Part shown: positions 18,482 through 29,108 of the stretch, piece by piece
Numbering within the stretch: the stretch's first letter is position 1
Layout: each line of letters starts with the position of its first letter
Source: Gammaproteobacteria bacterium UBA1119
GTDB taxonomy: Bacteria; Pseudomonadota; Gammaproteobacteria; Pseudomonadales; Azotimanducaceae
NCBI GenBank assembly: GCA_002313255.1
Contig: DCBA01000124.1
Span: forward strand, 7,941 to 71,940
Length of the DNA stretch: 64,000 nt
Direction: 5' to 3'
The notes under the pieces: generated by a model
The model's input: only the letters and a program-made list of their open reading frames with translations
Told to the model about the DNA's origin: nothing
The model's database searches: none
Made by a program: the position numbers and the translations under genes

Positions 18482-19396
18482 TCAGGAAGCTACGTATGCA
18501 GGTTTGCCAAATGAAATCGGGTTATCAGATTCGTTGCTGTACGTTACGACTTCGTATGCGTCACGATCCGCAAGCAAGCGTCGAACTAAAGCGTTATTCG
18601 TCGAATGACCGGATTTAAAGCCACAAAAGGCCCCGATGACGCTATGCCCTAATAAGTATAGATCCCCGATCGCATCAAGAATCTTGTGCTTGACAAACTC
18701 ATCCCTTTGCCGAAGGCCATCGTTATTAAGGATCCTAAAGTCATCAACGACCACCGCGTTGTCTAAGCTACCGCCTCGGGCAAGATCCATTGAACGCAAT
18801 TTTTCAAAATCTGCGAGAAAACCAAACGTTCGGGCACGGCTGACCTCTTTCACAAAAGCAGTAGTAGAAAAATCAACCGACGCGTGTCGGACATGTGTCC
18901 GAAAAACTGGATGGTCATAATCCAGCGTGTATTCGACTCGAAAACCGGTGTGAGGAGAAATCGTTACCCTCGCCCCACCTTCCTCGTAACTGAGTTCCTT
19001 TAGGACGCGGATGAACCTTTTAGCCGCGTCCTGTTCTTGAAATCCAGCTGATTGAATTAGAAATACGAAGGGTGCCGCACTCCCATCCATAATAGGCAGC
19101 TCTGACGCACTAACGTCAACAAAAGCATTGTCAATCCCCAGCCCAGCCATAGCGGACATCAAGTGCTCAACCGTCGAAATTTTATTAGATCCTTCGCCTA
19201 TCGAAGTCGCCATTGTGGTGTCAGATACATTGACCGCGTTCGCTTTCACCGGTATCGGCGAATCACCATCCGTGCGCGTAAACACAATGCCGGTATCAGG
19301 TGGCGCAGGCCGTAAACTCAGAAAAACCTTTTCCCCAGTGTGTAACCCTACGCCGGCTGCTCGTATTATGTTTTTCAGCGTTCTTTGTTTAACCAT
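18482..19396 (-). CDS. lpxC: UDP-3-O-acyl-N-acetylglucosamine deacetylase LpxC
   Basis: A 304-residue zinc deacetylase catalysing the committed step of lipid A synthesis. Motifs: [21 protein letters not shown] at the N-terminus, [11 protein letters not shown] with Glu77 and zinc-ligand His78, [26 protein letters not shown] with the second His and Asp ligands, and [14 protein letters not shown] with the general-acid His. The ATG at 19394-19396 has GGGA upstream; the frame extends 16 codons further without support. The 226-bp gap to ftsZ probably holds its promoter and a transcript end; a weak GTTCC/GGAAC hairpin lies at about 19600. Confidence 0.97.
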   Translation of the reverse strand: MVKQRTLKNIIRAAGVGLHTGEKVFLSLRPAPPDTGIVFTRTDGDSPIPVKANAVNVSDTTMATSIGEGSNKISTVEHLMSAMAGLGIDNAFVDVSASELPIMDGSAAPFVFLIQSAGFQEQDAAKRFIRVLKELSYEEGGARVTISPHTGFRVEYTLDYDHPVFRTHVRHASVDFSTTAFVKEVSRARTFGFLADFEKLRSMDLARGGSLDNAVVVDDFRILNNDGLRQRDEFVKHKILDAIGDLYLLGHSVIGAFCGFKSGHSTNNALVRRLLADRDAYEVVTYSNESDNPISFGKPAYVAS

Positions 19397-19622
19397 AATC
19401 CCACGTCTAAAACAGGGCTCAAGAACGGCGCTGGATGTTAGCAATCGCGGGTCCTCATGGCCACGAAGCCACTTGGCTAAGTTGTAACATTTTGTGTCGA
19501 TCTGTTGCCGAAAAAGTCGAGCCGGCTCAAGTTTGTTTGGATCCCGATCAAGAAATTAGAGCAGGGGGCAATTCACACTCTCTGTTAGCTTGTCGTTCCT
19601 TGGGGGAACGGAACAGTTGGCT

Positions 19623-20789
19623 TCAATCCGCTTGCCGCCGCAGGAAGGCCGGAATATCCAAATAATCTGCATTCATATTTTCGGATTGTTCGGACGGCAC
19701 TTCTCGTGCACTGCTAGCCCGACGCTTTTTTCTCATTACCGTAGGCCGATCCAAGTCATCATAATCGGGCCGACCCCCTTCCCCGTCGTCGGTATCGTCA
19801 CCTTCATACGTATTGTCGACGACAACGCTTGGAAGTAGGGCTTCGCCAAGTCCCGTCGCAACTACCGTAACGCGAAGCTCTTCTGCAGCTTCCGTATCAA
19901 TTACGGTACCAATAACAACGAGCCCTCGCTCCGAAGTAAATGCGTTAATGGTCTCACCAACATCAGCAAATTCACCTATGGATAGATCCGGACCCGCTGT
20001 AATGTTGACGAGTACACCCCTGGCACCTTGAAGATCAACATCCTCAAGAAGAGGACTTCGAATAGCAGCTTCCGCTGCATCTCGCGCTCGATTCTCCCCG
20101 GCTGCTCGCCCAGTACCCATCATCGCCATTCCCATTTCAGACATAACTGTCCGTACATCGGCAAAATCAACATTGATCATACCTGGCCGAATAATCAGAT
20201 CTGCAATACCTTGGACGGCACCACATAGAACTTCGTTAGCTGTCGCGAAAGCATCGACCATTGATGTTCTCTCTCCCAGCACCGACAAAAGTTTCTCGTT
20301 CGGGATCGTAATCAACGAATCAACATGCTGGGCAAGTTCTTCGATCCCCTGCTCCGCAGATTCCATTCGTTTTTCGAATCGAAAGGGTTTCGTGACGACC
20401 GCCACTGTTAGGATGTCCAGCTCGCGAGCCACCTGCGCTACGACCGGTGCCCCTCCTGTCCCAGTACCACCGCCCATACCAGCAGTAATGAATACCATGT
20501 CTGCGCCAGAAAGAACTTCCGCGATCCGGTCACGGTCCTCCATTGCTGCCAACCTGCCGATCTCAGGGTCGGCACCGGCGCCGAGGCCCTTGGTAATTGA
20601 TGCGCCCAGTTGCAATATGGTCTTGGCGTCCAAACTCTTAAGAGCCTGGGAGTCGGTATTTGCCGCTATGAAGTCAACGCCTTCAACATTCTTTAAAACC
20701 ATATGTTGAATCGCATTTCCGCCGCCACCACCAACTCCAATCACCTTGATAATCGCGCTTTGAGGAGGACTATCGACTAGTTCGAACAT
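19623..20789 (-). CDS. ftsZ: Cell division protein FtsZ
   Basis: A 388-residue tubulin homologue that polymerises into the Z ring. It has VIGVGGGGGNA at the start of the GTPase domain, the tubulin signature GGGTGTGGAPVVA, NVDFADVRTVM (T7 region), an acidic and basic linker of about 60 residues, and the conserved C-terminal peptide YLDIPAFLRRQ that binds FtsA and ZipA. The ATG has AGGA seven bases upstream. It closes the dcw cluster after ftsQ and ftsA. Confidence 0.98.
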   Translation of the reverse strand: MFELVDSPPQSAIIKVIGVGGGGGNAIQHMVLKNVEGVDFIAANTDSQALKSLDAKTILQLGASITKGLGAGADPEIGRLAAMEDRDRIAEVLSGADMVFITAGMGGGTGTGGAPVVAQVARELDILTVAVVTKPFRFEKRMESAEQGIEELAQHVDSLITIPNEKLLSVLGERTSMVDAFATANEVLCGAVQGIADLIIRPGMINVDFADVRTVMSEMGMAMMGTGRAAGENRARDAAEAAIRSPLLEDVDLQGARGVLVNITAGPDLSIGEFADVGETINAFTSERGLVVIGTVIDTEAAEELRVTVVATGLGEALLPSVVVDNTYEGDDTDDGEGGRPDYDDLDRPTVMRKKRRASSAREVPSEQSENMNADYLDIPAFLRRQAD

Positions 20790-20814
20790 AGTTTTTTCCT
20801 ATTTGAAAGTTTAT

Positions 20815-22044
20815 TCACACATTTTTGTCCAGCCACTTCTTGACTCCGCTAAAAAAGCCGAAGCTTCTAGAATTCCCTTGCTCCGAATGCCTTTGTTCAA
20901 TTTCTTTGGCGTGTGCCAGTAAACCAACGCCGGTGGAATAAATTGGGTTGGTTACTATGTCTTTTAGGCCTGATATGTTTTTCGGAAAACCGAGACTAAC
21001 TGGCATGTGGAATATCTCTTCCGCTAATTCCACTACGCCTTCCATCTTCGAAGACCCACCTGTAAGAACGATACCCGCGGCAACAAGGTCTGCGAAACCG
21101 CTACGTCTTAATTCAGCCTGAACAAGAGTAAAAAGCTCGGCATACCTCGGCTCAACCACTTCCGCCAAAGCCTGCCTAGAGAGCTCGCGCGCGCGCTTAT
21201 CGCCTACCCCCGGAACCTTGATGTAGTCACCTTCTTGCGCTAATTGAGTGAGTGCAGAGGCGTAACGAATCTTGATTTCTTCGGCGTGTTGGGTCGGTGT
21301 ACGAAGCGCCATCGCAATGTCGTTCGTGACCTGATCACCTGCGATCGGGATCACGGCCGTGTGGCGTATCGCTCCGTCCGTAAACACCGCGATATCACTC
21401 GTTCCACCGCCGATGTCCACCAGGCATACGCCCAGATCTAACTCGTCGTCGGTTAGAACAGCGAGGCTTGAGGCCAGCTGCTCGAGGACGATGCCCCTAA
21501 CTGCGAGGCCACATCTTTCAATGCACTTCTCAATATTTTGAGCCGCGTTAACCGCGCCTGTCACAAGGTGAACCTTGGCCTCTAGGCGAACGCCTGACAT
21601 CCCCAGAGGCTCTTTAACACCCTCTTGGCTATCGATTACATATTCTTGTGGAAGAATATGGAGGATTTTTTGGTCAGCCGGTATCGCTACCGCCTGAGCA
21701 GCGTCGATCACCCGTTCTACGTCCTGCGGGATCACTTCCCGGTCACGAATAGCTACGATCCCATGCGAGTTAAGACTACGAATATGACTACCAGCAATAC
21801 CTGCATAGACTTCGTCAATGTCGCAACCCGCCATCAGTTCAGCTTCTTCCACAGCTCTCTGAATTGACTGGACCGTCGATTCGATATTCACTACAACGCC
21901 CTTTTTTAGTCCTCGCGACGGATGGGATCCGATACCTATAATTTCGATTTCATCCAACTCGTTGATTTCGCCCACGATGGCAGCGACTTTGCTGGTCCCG
22001 ATGTCAAGGCCTACGATTTGTTTGTTTGTGTGGTCTGAAGCCAT
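20815..22044 (-). CDS. ftsA: Cell division protein FtsA
   Basis: A 409-residue actin-like protein that tethers FtsZ to the membrane. The actin phosphate-1 loop is VGLDIGTSKVAAIVGE, phosphate-2 is CLVDIGGGTSDIAVF, and the adenosine motif is GIVLTGGSSKMEG. The C-terminal amphipathic helix FFSGVKKWLDKNV is the membrane-targeting sequence. It begins two bases after ftsQ and is 25 bp before ftsZ. Confidence 0.98.
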   Translation of the reverse strand: MASDHTNKQIVGLDIGTSKVAAIVGEINELDEIEIIGIGSHPSRGLKKGVVVNIESTVQSIQRAVEEAELMAGCDIDEVYAGIAGSHIRSLNSHGIVAIRDREVIPQDVERVIDAAQAVAIPADQKILHILPQEYVIDSQEGVKEPLGMSGVRLEAKVHLVTGAVNAAQNIEKCIERCGLAVRGIVLEQLASSLAVLTDDELDLGVCLVDIGGGTSDIAVFTDGAIRHTAVIPIAGDQVTNDIAMALRTPTQHAEEIKIRYASALTQLAQEGDYIKVPGVGDKRARELSRQALAEVVEPRYAELFTLVQAELRRSGFADLVAAGIVLTGGSSKMEGVVELAEEIFHMPVSLGFPKNISGLKDIVTNPIYSTGVGLLAHAKEIEQRHSEQGNSRSFGFFSGVKKWLDKNV

Positions 22045-22046
22045 AT

Positions 22047-22760
22047 CTATAACCCGCGTGAAGCCACTAACGTAGAAATTTCCTCATCCCACTCGATCGC
22101 GACGCCGCTGGGGTATCTCGCATCCGCCCTTATCACGTGATCTTCATTACCTTGAAGTATCTCTTCGTATACGGAGACAAAGCGTCTCAAACGATTCAGA
22201 ACGTCCTTCTTGCCCGTCGCAACCGACAGCCCGTTAGCGAAAGTTACGGTCCAGCCAGCGACGCTCGATTCATCCAATTCAACAATGCGCAGACCTGAAC
22301 GCCCGACCAACGTGGAAAAGGTTTTGAATAACTTCATAGATGCGGCGGAATCCGAGGACGTAGCATTAACCAATGGAAGATTACCTTGGTATTTCTCAGC
22401 CATACTGAGAACGTCGCCCTTCCCATTTAGGTACCCATCAAATCCCCACCGCACGGTTGGTAACTCTCGATTCACGGTGACATGAACGGAATTCGGCCAA
22501 TTTCTTCGAACTGTTACAGCCCGAATCCAATCGATACCCGCTATTTTTTCCTGCAGGTCCGAAGGGTTAATGGCATCGCCCATCGACATCGCCTCATTCA
22601 CCACCGCGACGACGATCGTCCGTTCAGCGCCCGACAAGTCACCCTCAACACGAACGAGATCAAGTGGCCCGGTTAGGTATCCCCATACTGTCCGGCCGCT
22701 CTGAACCGCCAGCACCAGCAAAGCAAGGGCAGTTATAACGCTGAGTAATCGACTAACCAA
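22047..22760 (-). CDS. ftsQ: Cell division protein FtsQ
   Basis: A 237-residue bitopic division protein that bridges the cytoplasmic ring and the periplasmic FtsL/FtsB/FtsI/FtsW group. A short N-terminus leads into a membrane segment (about residues 4-20), then a POTRA domain (LVRVEGDLSGAERTIV, WIRAVTVRRNWPNSVHVTV) and the FtsQ beta domain. The start is TTG at 22758-22760, one base after the murC stop, so coupling is likely. The cytoplasmic tail is only three or four residues, much shorter than in E. coli. No ddl or murB separates it from murC. Confidence 0.92.
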   Translation of the reverse strand: MVSRLLSVITALALLVLAVQSGRTVWGYLTGPLDLVRVEGDLSGAERTIVVAVVNEAMSMGDAINPSDLQEKIAGIDWIRAVTVRRNWPNSVHVTVNRELPTVRWGFDGYLNGKGDVLSMAEKYQGNLPLVNATSSDSAASMKLFKTFSTLVGRSGLRIVELDESSVAGWTVTFANGLSVATGKKDVLNRLRRFVSVYEEILQGNEDHVIRADARYPSGVAIEWDEEISTLVASRGL

Positions 22761-22761
22761 A

Positions 22762-24177
22762 TTAACAAGACTCCATGCCAGCCGAGACGAGACTTACGTT
22801 TCCCGCCCCTTGAACAATTACCACATCACCCTCGTTCGCGAGTTTCTTTACCATCTCACGCGCTTCGTTGGGATCCGATACAACTATCGGATTGACGCCG
22901 CCCCTTTGCCGTATTCCGGCCGCTAAACTTTTGCTGTCGGCTCCAGGTATCGCCTGCTCTCCTGCTGAGTAAATCTCGACCAATATGAGTGCATCAACCT
23001 CAGAAAGAACCCGGACAAAGTCGTCGTATAGATCGCGCGTTCGCGTATATCGATGCGGCTGATAGACCATGAGCAACCGTCTCGATGGCCAGACCAGACG
23101 TGCGGTATCCAGCACGTTCTTAACCTCTGTGGGATGATGACCGTAGTCGTCGACTAGGGTTAGGTGTTTTTCTCGAACCGTTATTTCCCGTGTTTCAAAA
23201 CGTCGACCCACACCGCTGAAATTCTTTAGGCCCTGCCGTATCGCCTCGTCGGCGATGGATTCTTCCGTGGCAACAGCGATCGCCGCGACTGCGTTTCTAA
23301 CGTTGTGGAACCCCGGCAACGGAAGTTCCACGTTTAATTCACTACGTTCCTCGGGACGTTCGACCGTAAACCGCCATACGCTTTCTTCGTATTCTATGTC
23401 TCTCGCGCGAAAATTGGCTTCGGCGGAAAGGCCATATGTGTATACCGGTCTCGCCAACTCTGGCATTAGTGAACACGCGGGCTTGTCGTCTAAGCATAGA
23501 AAGACATGGCCATAAAATGGCAATCGATGGACAAATTGGATAAACGTTTGTTTTAGTTTTTCAAAATCATGGTCGTAGGCTGAAAGATGGTCTTGATCGA
23601 CATTCGTGATTACGGCAACCATGGGTTGAAGAAACAGGAAGGAAGCGTCGCTTTCATCCGCCTCGGCAATTAAATACTTTCCATCACCAAGCTTTGCATT
23701 TCGTCCTTCGCTTTTCAGCAAGCCTCCGACGACAAAAGTCGGATCCAGGCCAGCCGCCTGGAAAATACTGGTGATAAGCCCTGTCGTAGTAGTTTTGCCA
23801 TGCGTACCAGCAACAGCAATACCACGTCGATAGCGCATCAATTCGCCCAACATTTCGGCCCTAGCAACGACAGGAATTCTCTGCCGACGAGCTTCAACGA
23901 TTTCTGGGTTATCGGTATCGACCGCACTCGACACAACCACCACGTCGGAACCAACAACGTTGTGCGCTTCATGCCCGACAGAAACTTGCGCACCTAGTTC
24001 TGCAAGGCGACGGACGACACTAGAATCGGCGATGTCTGATCCTGTCACAGAGTAACCTTGGTGCAGGAGCACCTCTGCGATACCACACATACCTGAACCA
24101 CCCACTCCAACAAAGTGAATGCGGTTAACGCGACCCATATCGGGTACGTCGGGAGACTTTTCAACCAACGGTCTCAA
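22762..24177 (-). CDS. murC: UDP-N-acetylmuramate--L-alanine ligase MurC
   Basis: A Mur ligase of up to 471 residues that adds L-Ala to UDP-MurNAc. It has the UDP-binding IHFVGVGGSGMCGIAEVL, the ATP P-loop VAGTHGKTTTTGLI, AEADESDASFL, NVDQDHLS and the C-terminal DDYGHHPTEV. Two starts are possible: a TTG at 24175-24177 overlapping the ftsW stop (TTGA), or ATG at 24136-24138, which gives a more standard N-terminus (MGRVNRIHFVG). murG, normally between ftsW and murC, is absent, and so are murB and ddl after it. Confidence 0.96.
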   Translation of the reverse strand: MRPLVEKSPDVPDMGRVNRIHFVGVGGSGMCGIAEVLLHQGYSVTGSDIADSSVVRRLAELGAQVSVGHEAHNVVGSDVVVVSSAVDTDNPEIVEARRQRIPVVARAEMLGELMRYRRGIAVAGTHGKTTTTGLITSIFQAAGLDPTFVVGGLLKSEGRNAKLGDGKYLIAEADESDASFLFLQPMVAVITNVDQDHLSAYDHDFEKLKQTFIQFVHRLPFYGHVFLCLDDKPACSLMPELARPVYTYGLSAEANFRARDIEYEESVWRFTVERPEERSELNVELPLPGFHNVRNAVAAIAVATEESIADEAIRQGLKNFSGVGRRFETREITVREKHLTLVDDYGHHPTEVKNVLDTARLVWPSRRLLMVYQPHRYTRTRDLYDDFVRVLSEVDALILVEIYSAGEQAIPGADSKSLAAGIRQRGGVNPIVVSDPNEAREMVKKLANEGDVVIVQGAGNVSLVSAGMESC

Positions 24178-25286
24178 GATGCGCGACCTTGCTTAGTTTT
24201 CGTCGAAACTTCAAAACTCGCGCGCTGGATTAATCCCATCAACATTGCACAGACAAGAAGACTGTTTCCCCCATAACTTATGAACGGCAAAGTTAAGCCC
24301 TTCGTGGGAAGAACGCCGGTATTTACTCCAACATTAATGAGTACCTGAGCTCCTATTAAGAGACCGGCACCGTATGCCAAATAACCGGCGAATGAACGAT
24401 CAACATCAATGGCCTTTCGGGCAATCCTAAAGCCGCGTAATACGATAAAACCCAAAAGGCTTATTACAAAAACTGCACCAACAAGGCCAAGTTCCTCCGC
24501 AATAACGGCAAAAATAAAATCGTTATGCGCCTCGGGTAGATAAAAGAGCTTCTGGATCCCATCGCCTAGGCCAATGCCTGTTATTTCTCCACGACCAAAC
24601 GCTATCAACGCTTGCGTGAGTTGATAACCACCACTAGATGCTGAAGCCCAGGGATCAAGAAACGTTGCGAGACGTTCAGTCCTTTCTGGGCTGATTAAGA
24701 TAAGTAAGAAGAGTCCGCCACCAACAAAAACTGCTGCTAACAAAAAATGCGGCAACCGCAGACCAGCCAGGAACGCTAAACCTGCTACCAACACCAATAG
24801 AATAACGAGAGTGCCGAAATCGGGCTCTATCAGGACTAGGAGAAAAACAGGCGTGAGCCACAGCATCGGGCGTAGGAGCTCGGTACCTCCGCGCTTTACT
24901 TTTTCACCAGAGCGAGACAGAAAACCAGCGATATAGATAAGAACCAAAAACTTAATCCATTCGGATGCTTGGAAAGTGAAGAATCCGAAATCAATCCAAC
25001 GTCTGCTGCCGTTAATCACGCTTCCTATACCCGGAATCAACACGACAACGGCCAACAAGAGTGCTACGAACAAGCACGTTTTGTGTCCGAATTCCCATAG
25101 TTTCAAGGGCAGCGAGACCACGACCCCAAACACACATATGGATGCGAGGACGTACGCAACATGCCTAACTCCATACGAGATACCTGCGACGTCGAACGCC
25201 GATGACGCCGAAGCGACCATAATCACGCCGATCACCAATGCTATGAGCCAAGCGATCACGAGGGATATATCGAAATTCGCAGTCAC
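24174..25286 (-). CDS. ftsW: Septal peptidoglycan glycosyltransferase FtsW
   Basis: A 370-residue SEDS-family lipid II polymerase with about ten membrane segments, working with FtsI at the septum. Motifs: NGSRRWIDFGFFTFQASEW, LIEPDFGT, the YQLTQALIAFGRGEITGIGLGDG segment, PEAHNDFIFAVIAEELGL and PFISYGGNSLL. The GTG at 25284-25286 is chosen because it overlaps the murD stop (GTGA) with GGAAGG nine bases upstream; a longer frame starting at 25364 would overlap murD by 82 bp. Confidence 0.95.
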   Translation of the reverse strand: MTANFDISLVIAWLIALVIGVIMVASASSAFDVAGISYGVRHVAYVLASICVFGVVVSLPLKLWEFGHKTCLFVALLLAVVVLIPGIGSVINGSRRWIDFGFFTFQASEWIKFLVLIYIAGFLSRSGEKVKRGGTELLRPMLWLTPVFLLVLIEPDFGTLVILLVLVAGLAFLAGLRLPHFLLAAVFVGGGLFLLILISPERTERLATFLDPWASASSGGYQLTQALIAFGRGEITGIGLGDGIQKLFYLPEAHNDFIFAVIAEELGLVGAVFVISLLGFIVLRGFRIARKAIDVDRSFAGYLAYGAGLLIGAQVLINVGVNTGVLPTKGLTLPFISYGGNSLLVCAMLMGLIQRASFEVSTKTKQGRAS

Positions 25287-26593
25287 TTGGACATGCCTTC
25301 CACAATACGAGTAAAAGCCTGTCCACGAACTACGAAGTTCTCGAACATGTCGAAACTCGCGCACGCGGGCGAGAACAGAACTACATCGCCAGGAAGCGCG
25401 TCCATTCGTGCCTTCATCACCGCGTCGTCAAGGTCAGAAGCAAAGGCTACGGGCGTGCCCGGAATGTTCGCTGCGATAAGTCTCGCATCTCGACCAATCA
25501 ATACCACGCTTCGAACATGGCCAGGGATAGCCCGTCCCAACACGGCGAAATCTGCGCCCTTGCCCATCCCCCCCGCGATCAGGACGATTCTTCGAGATGA
25601 CGGTTGTTTAATTACACCTTGAATTGCGGCAATGCAGGATCCCAAGTTGGTAGCTTTCGAGTCATCCACATACGTGACATCATCAATACTGCCTATGATT
25701 TGGGCTCGGTGTGGTAAGCCCTCGAAGGACTCCAAAACGTGTCTGATATTGTCGAAGCTAGCCTCGAAGCTATGTGCAATGGCCGCAGCCGCAACGACAT
25801 TAAACCGATTGTGATCACCCGTAAGTTTAATCGCGTCGCTAGCCACAAACCTTCCGTCAATAACTACTCCTTTTTCGATTACACGCCATCGTTCATCTTT
25901 ATTGACGGCAACGGATGGCACATTATCCGGCGGTCGAGAAAGGGGATCGTCGCCGTTATAAACTGCAAATCCGCAATCTCTGTAAATCCTTCGTTTAACC
26001 GCCGCGTATGAATCGAGCGACTCATGGCGGTCCAGGTGGTCGTTACTTATATTAATGATCGAGGCGACGTCTAATCTTTTTGCTTCCATTCGTTCCAGTT
26101 GAAAGCTCGATAACTCAAGAACGTAACCTGCAAAACCATCGTTAAGTAGATCCAAGGCCGGAGGGCCTAGATTTCCCCCGCTGCCGAATGCTTGGTCCTC
26201 CAGCATTGCGCCTACTAGTGTCGTTACTGTGCTCTTTCCGTTGGTACCCGTAATTCCGATCACTGGGCCGTCTGCCGCATCCATGAACAAGTCCACGTCA
26301 CTAACAAGTTTGATTCCCGTAGAAAGAGCTTTTCGCACCAAGCAATGACTAAGAGGCAGCCCGGGGCTCACGATCATGGTCGAAACCGAATCGATCGCGC
26401 GATCAATGTCACTTGGCCTTATCAACGATACTTGAGGAAAGTTTTGATAAAACGTTCTTGAATTGGGGATTGGGCTTTGGTCGGTGTCGAATCGGGTATC
26501 GCAGACGATGAGGTCTCGTTTTCCGTGAAGATACCTAAGGCACGACATACCGCTGACGCCAGCACCCAGTATCAGCGTGCCGTTTAGTGTCAT
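25283..26593 (-). CDS. murD: UDP-N-acetylmuramoylalanine--D-glutamate ligase MurD
   Basis: A 436-residue Mur ligase that adds D-Glu to UDP-MurNAc-L-Ala. N-terminal [28 protein letters not shown]-loop [33 protein letters not shown] and the DDSKATN motif are visible. The ATG at 26591-26593 overlaps the mraY stop as ATGA; the frame extends 18 codons further upstream into mraY but that is not needed. ftsW follows with a GTGA overlap. Confidence 0.97.
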   Translation of the reverse strand: MTLNGTLILGAGVSGMSCLRYLHGKRDLIVCDTRFDTDQSPIPNSRTFYQNFPQVSLIRPSDIDRAIDSVSTMIVSPGLPLSHCLVRKALSTGIKLVSDVDLFMDAADGPVIGITGTNGKSTVTTLVGAMLEDQAFGSGGNLGPPALDLLNDGFAGYVLELSSFQLERMEAKRLDVASIINISNDHLDRHESLDSYAAVKRRIYRDCGFAVYNGDDPLSRPPDNVPSVAVNKDERWRVIEKGVVIDGRFVASDAIKLTGDHNRFNVVAAAAIAHSFEASFDNIRHVLESFEGLPHRAQIIGSIDDVTYVDDSKATNLGSCIAAIQGVIKQPSSRRIVLIAGGMGKGADFAVLGRAIPGHVRSVVLIGRDARLIAANIPGTPVAFASDLDDAVMKARMDALPGDVVLFSPACASFDMFENFVVRGQAFTRIVEGMSK

Positions 26594-27678
26594 CGCAGTT
26601 TCAACGTAGACAAACCAAACATCACGAGCATCAGCGTAATAATCCAAAATCGGACGGTTATTTTGGGTTCAGGCCACCCCTTCAATTCGAAATGGTGGTG
26701 GATAGGAGCCATCCTAAAAACGCGCCTGCCAGTAAGCTTAAAACTAGATACTTGAACGATCACAGAAAAAGCCTCCAGAACGAATAAGCCCCCCATGATC
26801 AAGAGGACGATCTCGTGTCTAACCATTACCCCTACTGCACCCAGAGCCGACCCGAGTGCAAGCGATCCCGTGTCCCCCATAAAGACCTGCGCGGGATAAG
26901 CGTTGAACCAAAGAAAACCGAGGCCAGCCCCTATTAACGCTCCGCAGAATACCGAGAGCTCACCAGCGCCCTCGACGTACGGAATTTGCAGGTACGTCGC
27001 GAATTCAACGTTGCCGACAAGATAAGCGATGAGGCCCAACGCCGCGCCGACAATAACCGTGGGTAAAACTGCCAGCCCGTCCAGCCCATCTGTCAGATTT
27101 ACCGCGTTACTCATGCCCACAATTATTAGGTATGCCAAAAAGACGAATCCGAAAGCTCCAAGAGGGATCGATATTGCTTTGAAGAAAGGCACAATTAGAG
27201 TGGTGTCGGCCGACGACGAGGCGGTGTTGTATAGAGCAACCGCAGCTCCAATACCAAACACCGATTGAAACAAATACTTCCAACCCGCAGAAAGCCCGTG
27301 GGAGGAGCTTGACCGCGAAATCTTTAAGAAATCGTCAATCCATCCAATAGCGCCGAAGGAGAGAGTGATGCACAGAACAATGCGTATATATCGGCTACCA
27401 AGATCTCCCCACAATATCGTGGTCACCAAAATCACTACAAGAATCAGTACTCCGCCCATCGTTGGCGTACCGGCTTTGCTTTGATGTGACCTCGGCCCAT
27501 CTTCGCGAACGACTTCGCCAATTTGATGAGTTGAGAGCTTGCGAATAAGAACCGGGCCTAGGCTTAGAGACAAGAACATGGCGGTGCCTGCGCTTACCAT
27601 CGTCCTGAAGGTCAAGTACTGAAATACTCCAAAGGCGGCTACAAACTGCGATAAATAGTCGGTCAACCAAAGGAACAT
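26590..27678 (-). CDS. mraY: Phospho-MurNAc-pentapeptide transferase MraY
   Basis: A 362-residue polytopic enzyme that transfers phospho-MurNAc-pentapeptide to undecaprenyl phosphate, making lipid I. Motifs: [11 protein letters not shown], the Mg-binding [35 protein letters not shown] and the C-terminal [11 protein letters not shown]. About ten membrane segments. The ATG shares one base with the murE stop (TAATG). In the standard cluster murF lies between murE and mraY; here the two genes abut. Confidence 0.98.
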   Translation of the reverse strand: MFLWLTDYLSQFVAAFGVFQYLTFRTMVSAGTAMFLSLSLGPVLIRKLSTHQIGEVVREDGPRSHQSKAGTPTMGGVLILVVILVTTILWGDLGSRYIRIVLCITLSFGAIGWIDDFLKISRSSSSHGLSAGWKYLFQSVFGIGAAVALYNTASSSADTTLIVPFFKAISIPLGAFGFVFLAYLIIVGMSNAVNLTDGLDGLAVLPTVIVGAALGLIAYLVGNVEFATYLQIPYVEGAGELSVFCGALIGAGLGFLWFNAYPAQVFMGDTGSLALGSALGAVGVMVRHEIVLLIMGGLFVLEAFSVIVQVSSFKLTGRRVFRMAPIHHHFELKGWPEPKITVRFWIITLMLVMFGLSTLKLR

Positions 27679-29108
27679 TAGTCTGTTAATCCGAGTAGGT
27701 TCTTAACGAAATCTCGATCATCAAATACGTTCTTCTCGCCCTTGATTTCCTGCGTGTTCTCGTGACCTTTACCTGCAATCAACACGACATCATCGGAAGA
27801 CGCAGCGCGCAGGGCTTCGCGAACTGCCGTGGCCCGGTCGGGAATCAAGCGATACGCATTCCAGTTTCCAAATCCATCCACAATTTGCTTATTGATGAAG
27901 TCGACTTTTTCTGAACGCGGATTATCCGCGGTGACGATCGCCATATCCGCCTGGCCCGCTACGACCGCTCCCATCATCGATCGCTTACCTTGATCACGAT
28001 CTCCACCGCAACCAAATACACATATTAAGCGTCCACCCATGTGGGTTCGGATTGCTGACAGGGCTAGTCTCAGTGCTTCTGGCGTGTGCGCGTAATCAAC
28101 CACGACTGCTGGCTTGCCATAGATTCGATACGTCTCCATACGGCCAGGAATATAAGGAAGACGCTGAAGCAAAGCAGTGATTTCGCTTAGCGCGTACCCC
28201 CGATGCAGAGCAACCCCTACAGCGGCGGCAACGTTTGCAACGGAAAAGTCTCCAAACAGCGGCAGATCAAAGTCGGATTCACCCCACTTCGTATGCCATT
28301 TTCCGACGACGCCATCTCGCGTGTACTTGTCCACAACCCAACTAACGTCAGCTTCTTTAGTTGTACCGTACGTAACACAAGTCAAATCGCGAGCCCGCAA
28401 TTGGGACACGAGTTCTCGACCAAACGGTTCATCGGTATTTATCACGGCAGCCGTCAAGCTGCCAAATTCAAACAACTTTCGCTTCGCCACAGCGTATTCG
28501 TCCATGCCGCCGTGGTAATCAATATGGTCTCGGCTAAGATTCGAGAAAACGGCCACATCGAACGACACGTCGGCAACTCGGTTTTGTTCTAGCGCATGCG
28601 AACTTACTTCCATAGCGACGGACCGTTGCTTCATCAAACAAAGGCACCGCAACCTTTGCTGTACCGTTACGGCATTCTCTGTCGTTAGATGCGACGGGCG
28701 GAGGTTCCCGATAACTCCCCACCCAATTGTTCCCATAAATCCCGTCCGCTCCATTAAAGCGGCACAATGGTGCGCAATCGATGTCTTACCGTTGGTGCCT
28801 GTAACGCCGATGCAAAACAAGCTTTCACTAGGTTCGTTACAGAATCGACCTGCAATTGCGCTCAACTGCACGGCCAAATTTGGATCGACGACAATCGGAA
28901 CGTCAAACGACCCGGCGATTTGACGTTCAGCGCAGACCGCGGCCGCACCACGCCGAAGGGCCTCATCGACGAAATCGTGACCATCGAACTTGCGACCTTG
29001 GAGAGCAAAGAACAAATCTCCAGGTGTTACTGCACGCGAATCGATGCAAATTCCATCCACTTTTATGGGATCGACATCAGTGCGGTCGAGTAGCTCGTCA
29101 AGCCGCAT
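27678..29108 (-). CDS. murE: UDP-MurNAc-tripeptide synthetase MurE (meso-DAP adding)
   Basis: A 476-residue Mur ligase that adds meso-diaminopimelate to UDP-MurNAc-L-Ala-D-Glu. It has [14 protein letters not shown]-loop [31 protein letters not shown] and TADNPRSE; the DNPR motif recognises meso-DAP. The ATG at 29106-29108 overlaps the ftsI 3' end by 11 bp; a start five codons earlier is also open. Length is that of MurE alone, so it is not a MurE-MurF fusion. Confidence 0.97.
   Translation of the reverse strand: MRLDELLDRTDVDPIKVDGICIDSRAVTPGDLFFALQGRKFDGHDFVDEALRRGAAAVCAERQIAGSFDVPIVVDPNLAVQLSAIAGRFCNEPSESLFCIGVTGTNGKTSIAHHCAALMERTGFMGTIGWGVIGNLRPSHLTTENAVTVQQRLRCLCLMKQRSVAMEVSSHALEQNRVADVSFDVAVFSNLSRDHIDYHGGMDEYAVAKRKLFEFGSLTAAVINTDEPFGRELVSQLRARDLTCVTYGTTKEADVSWVVDKYTRDGVVGKWHTKWGESDFDLPLFGDFSVANVAAAVGVALHRGYALSEITALLQRLPYIPGRMETYRIYGKPAVVVDYAHTPEALRLALSAIRTHMGGRLICVFGCGGDRDQGKRSMMGAVVAGQADMAIVTADNPRSEKVDFINKQIVDGFGNWNAYRLIPDRATAVREALRAASSDDVVLIAGKGHENTQEIKGEKNVFDDRDFVKNLLGLTD

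Noticed and set aside
27678-29108. murE as a possible MurE-MurF fusion to explain missing murF
   Set aside because: The protein is 476 residues with a single Mur ligase domain set; no second ATP-binding motif is present.
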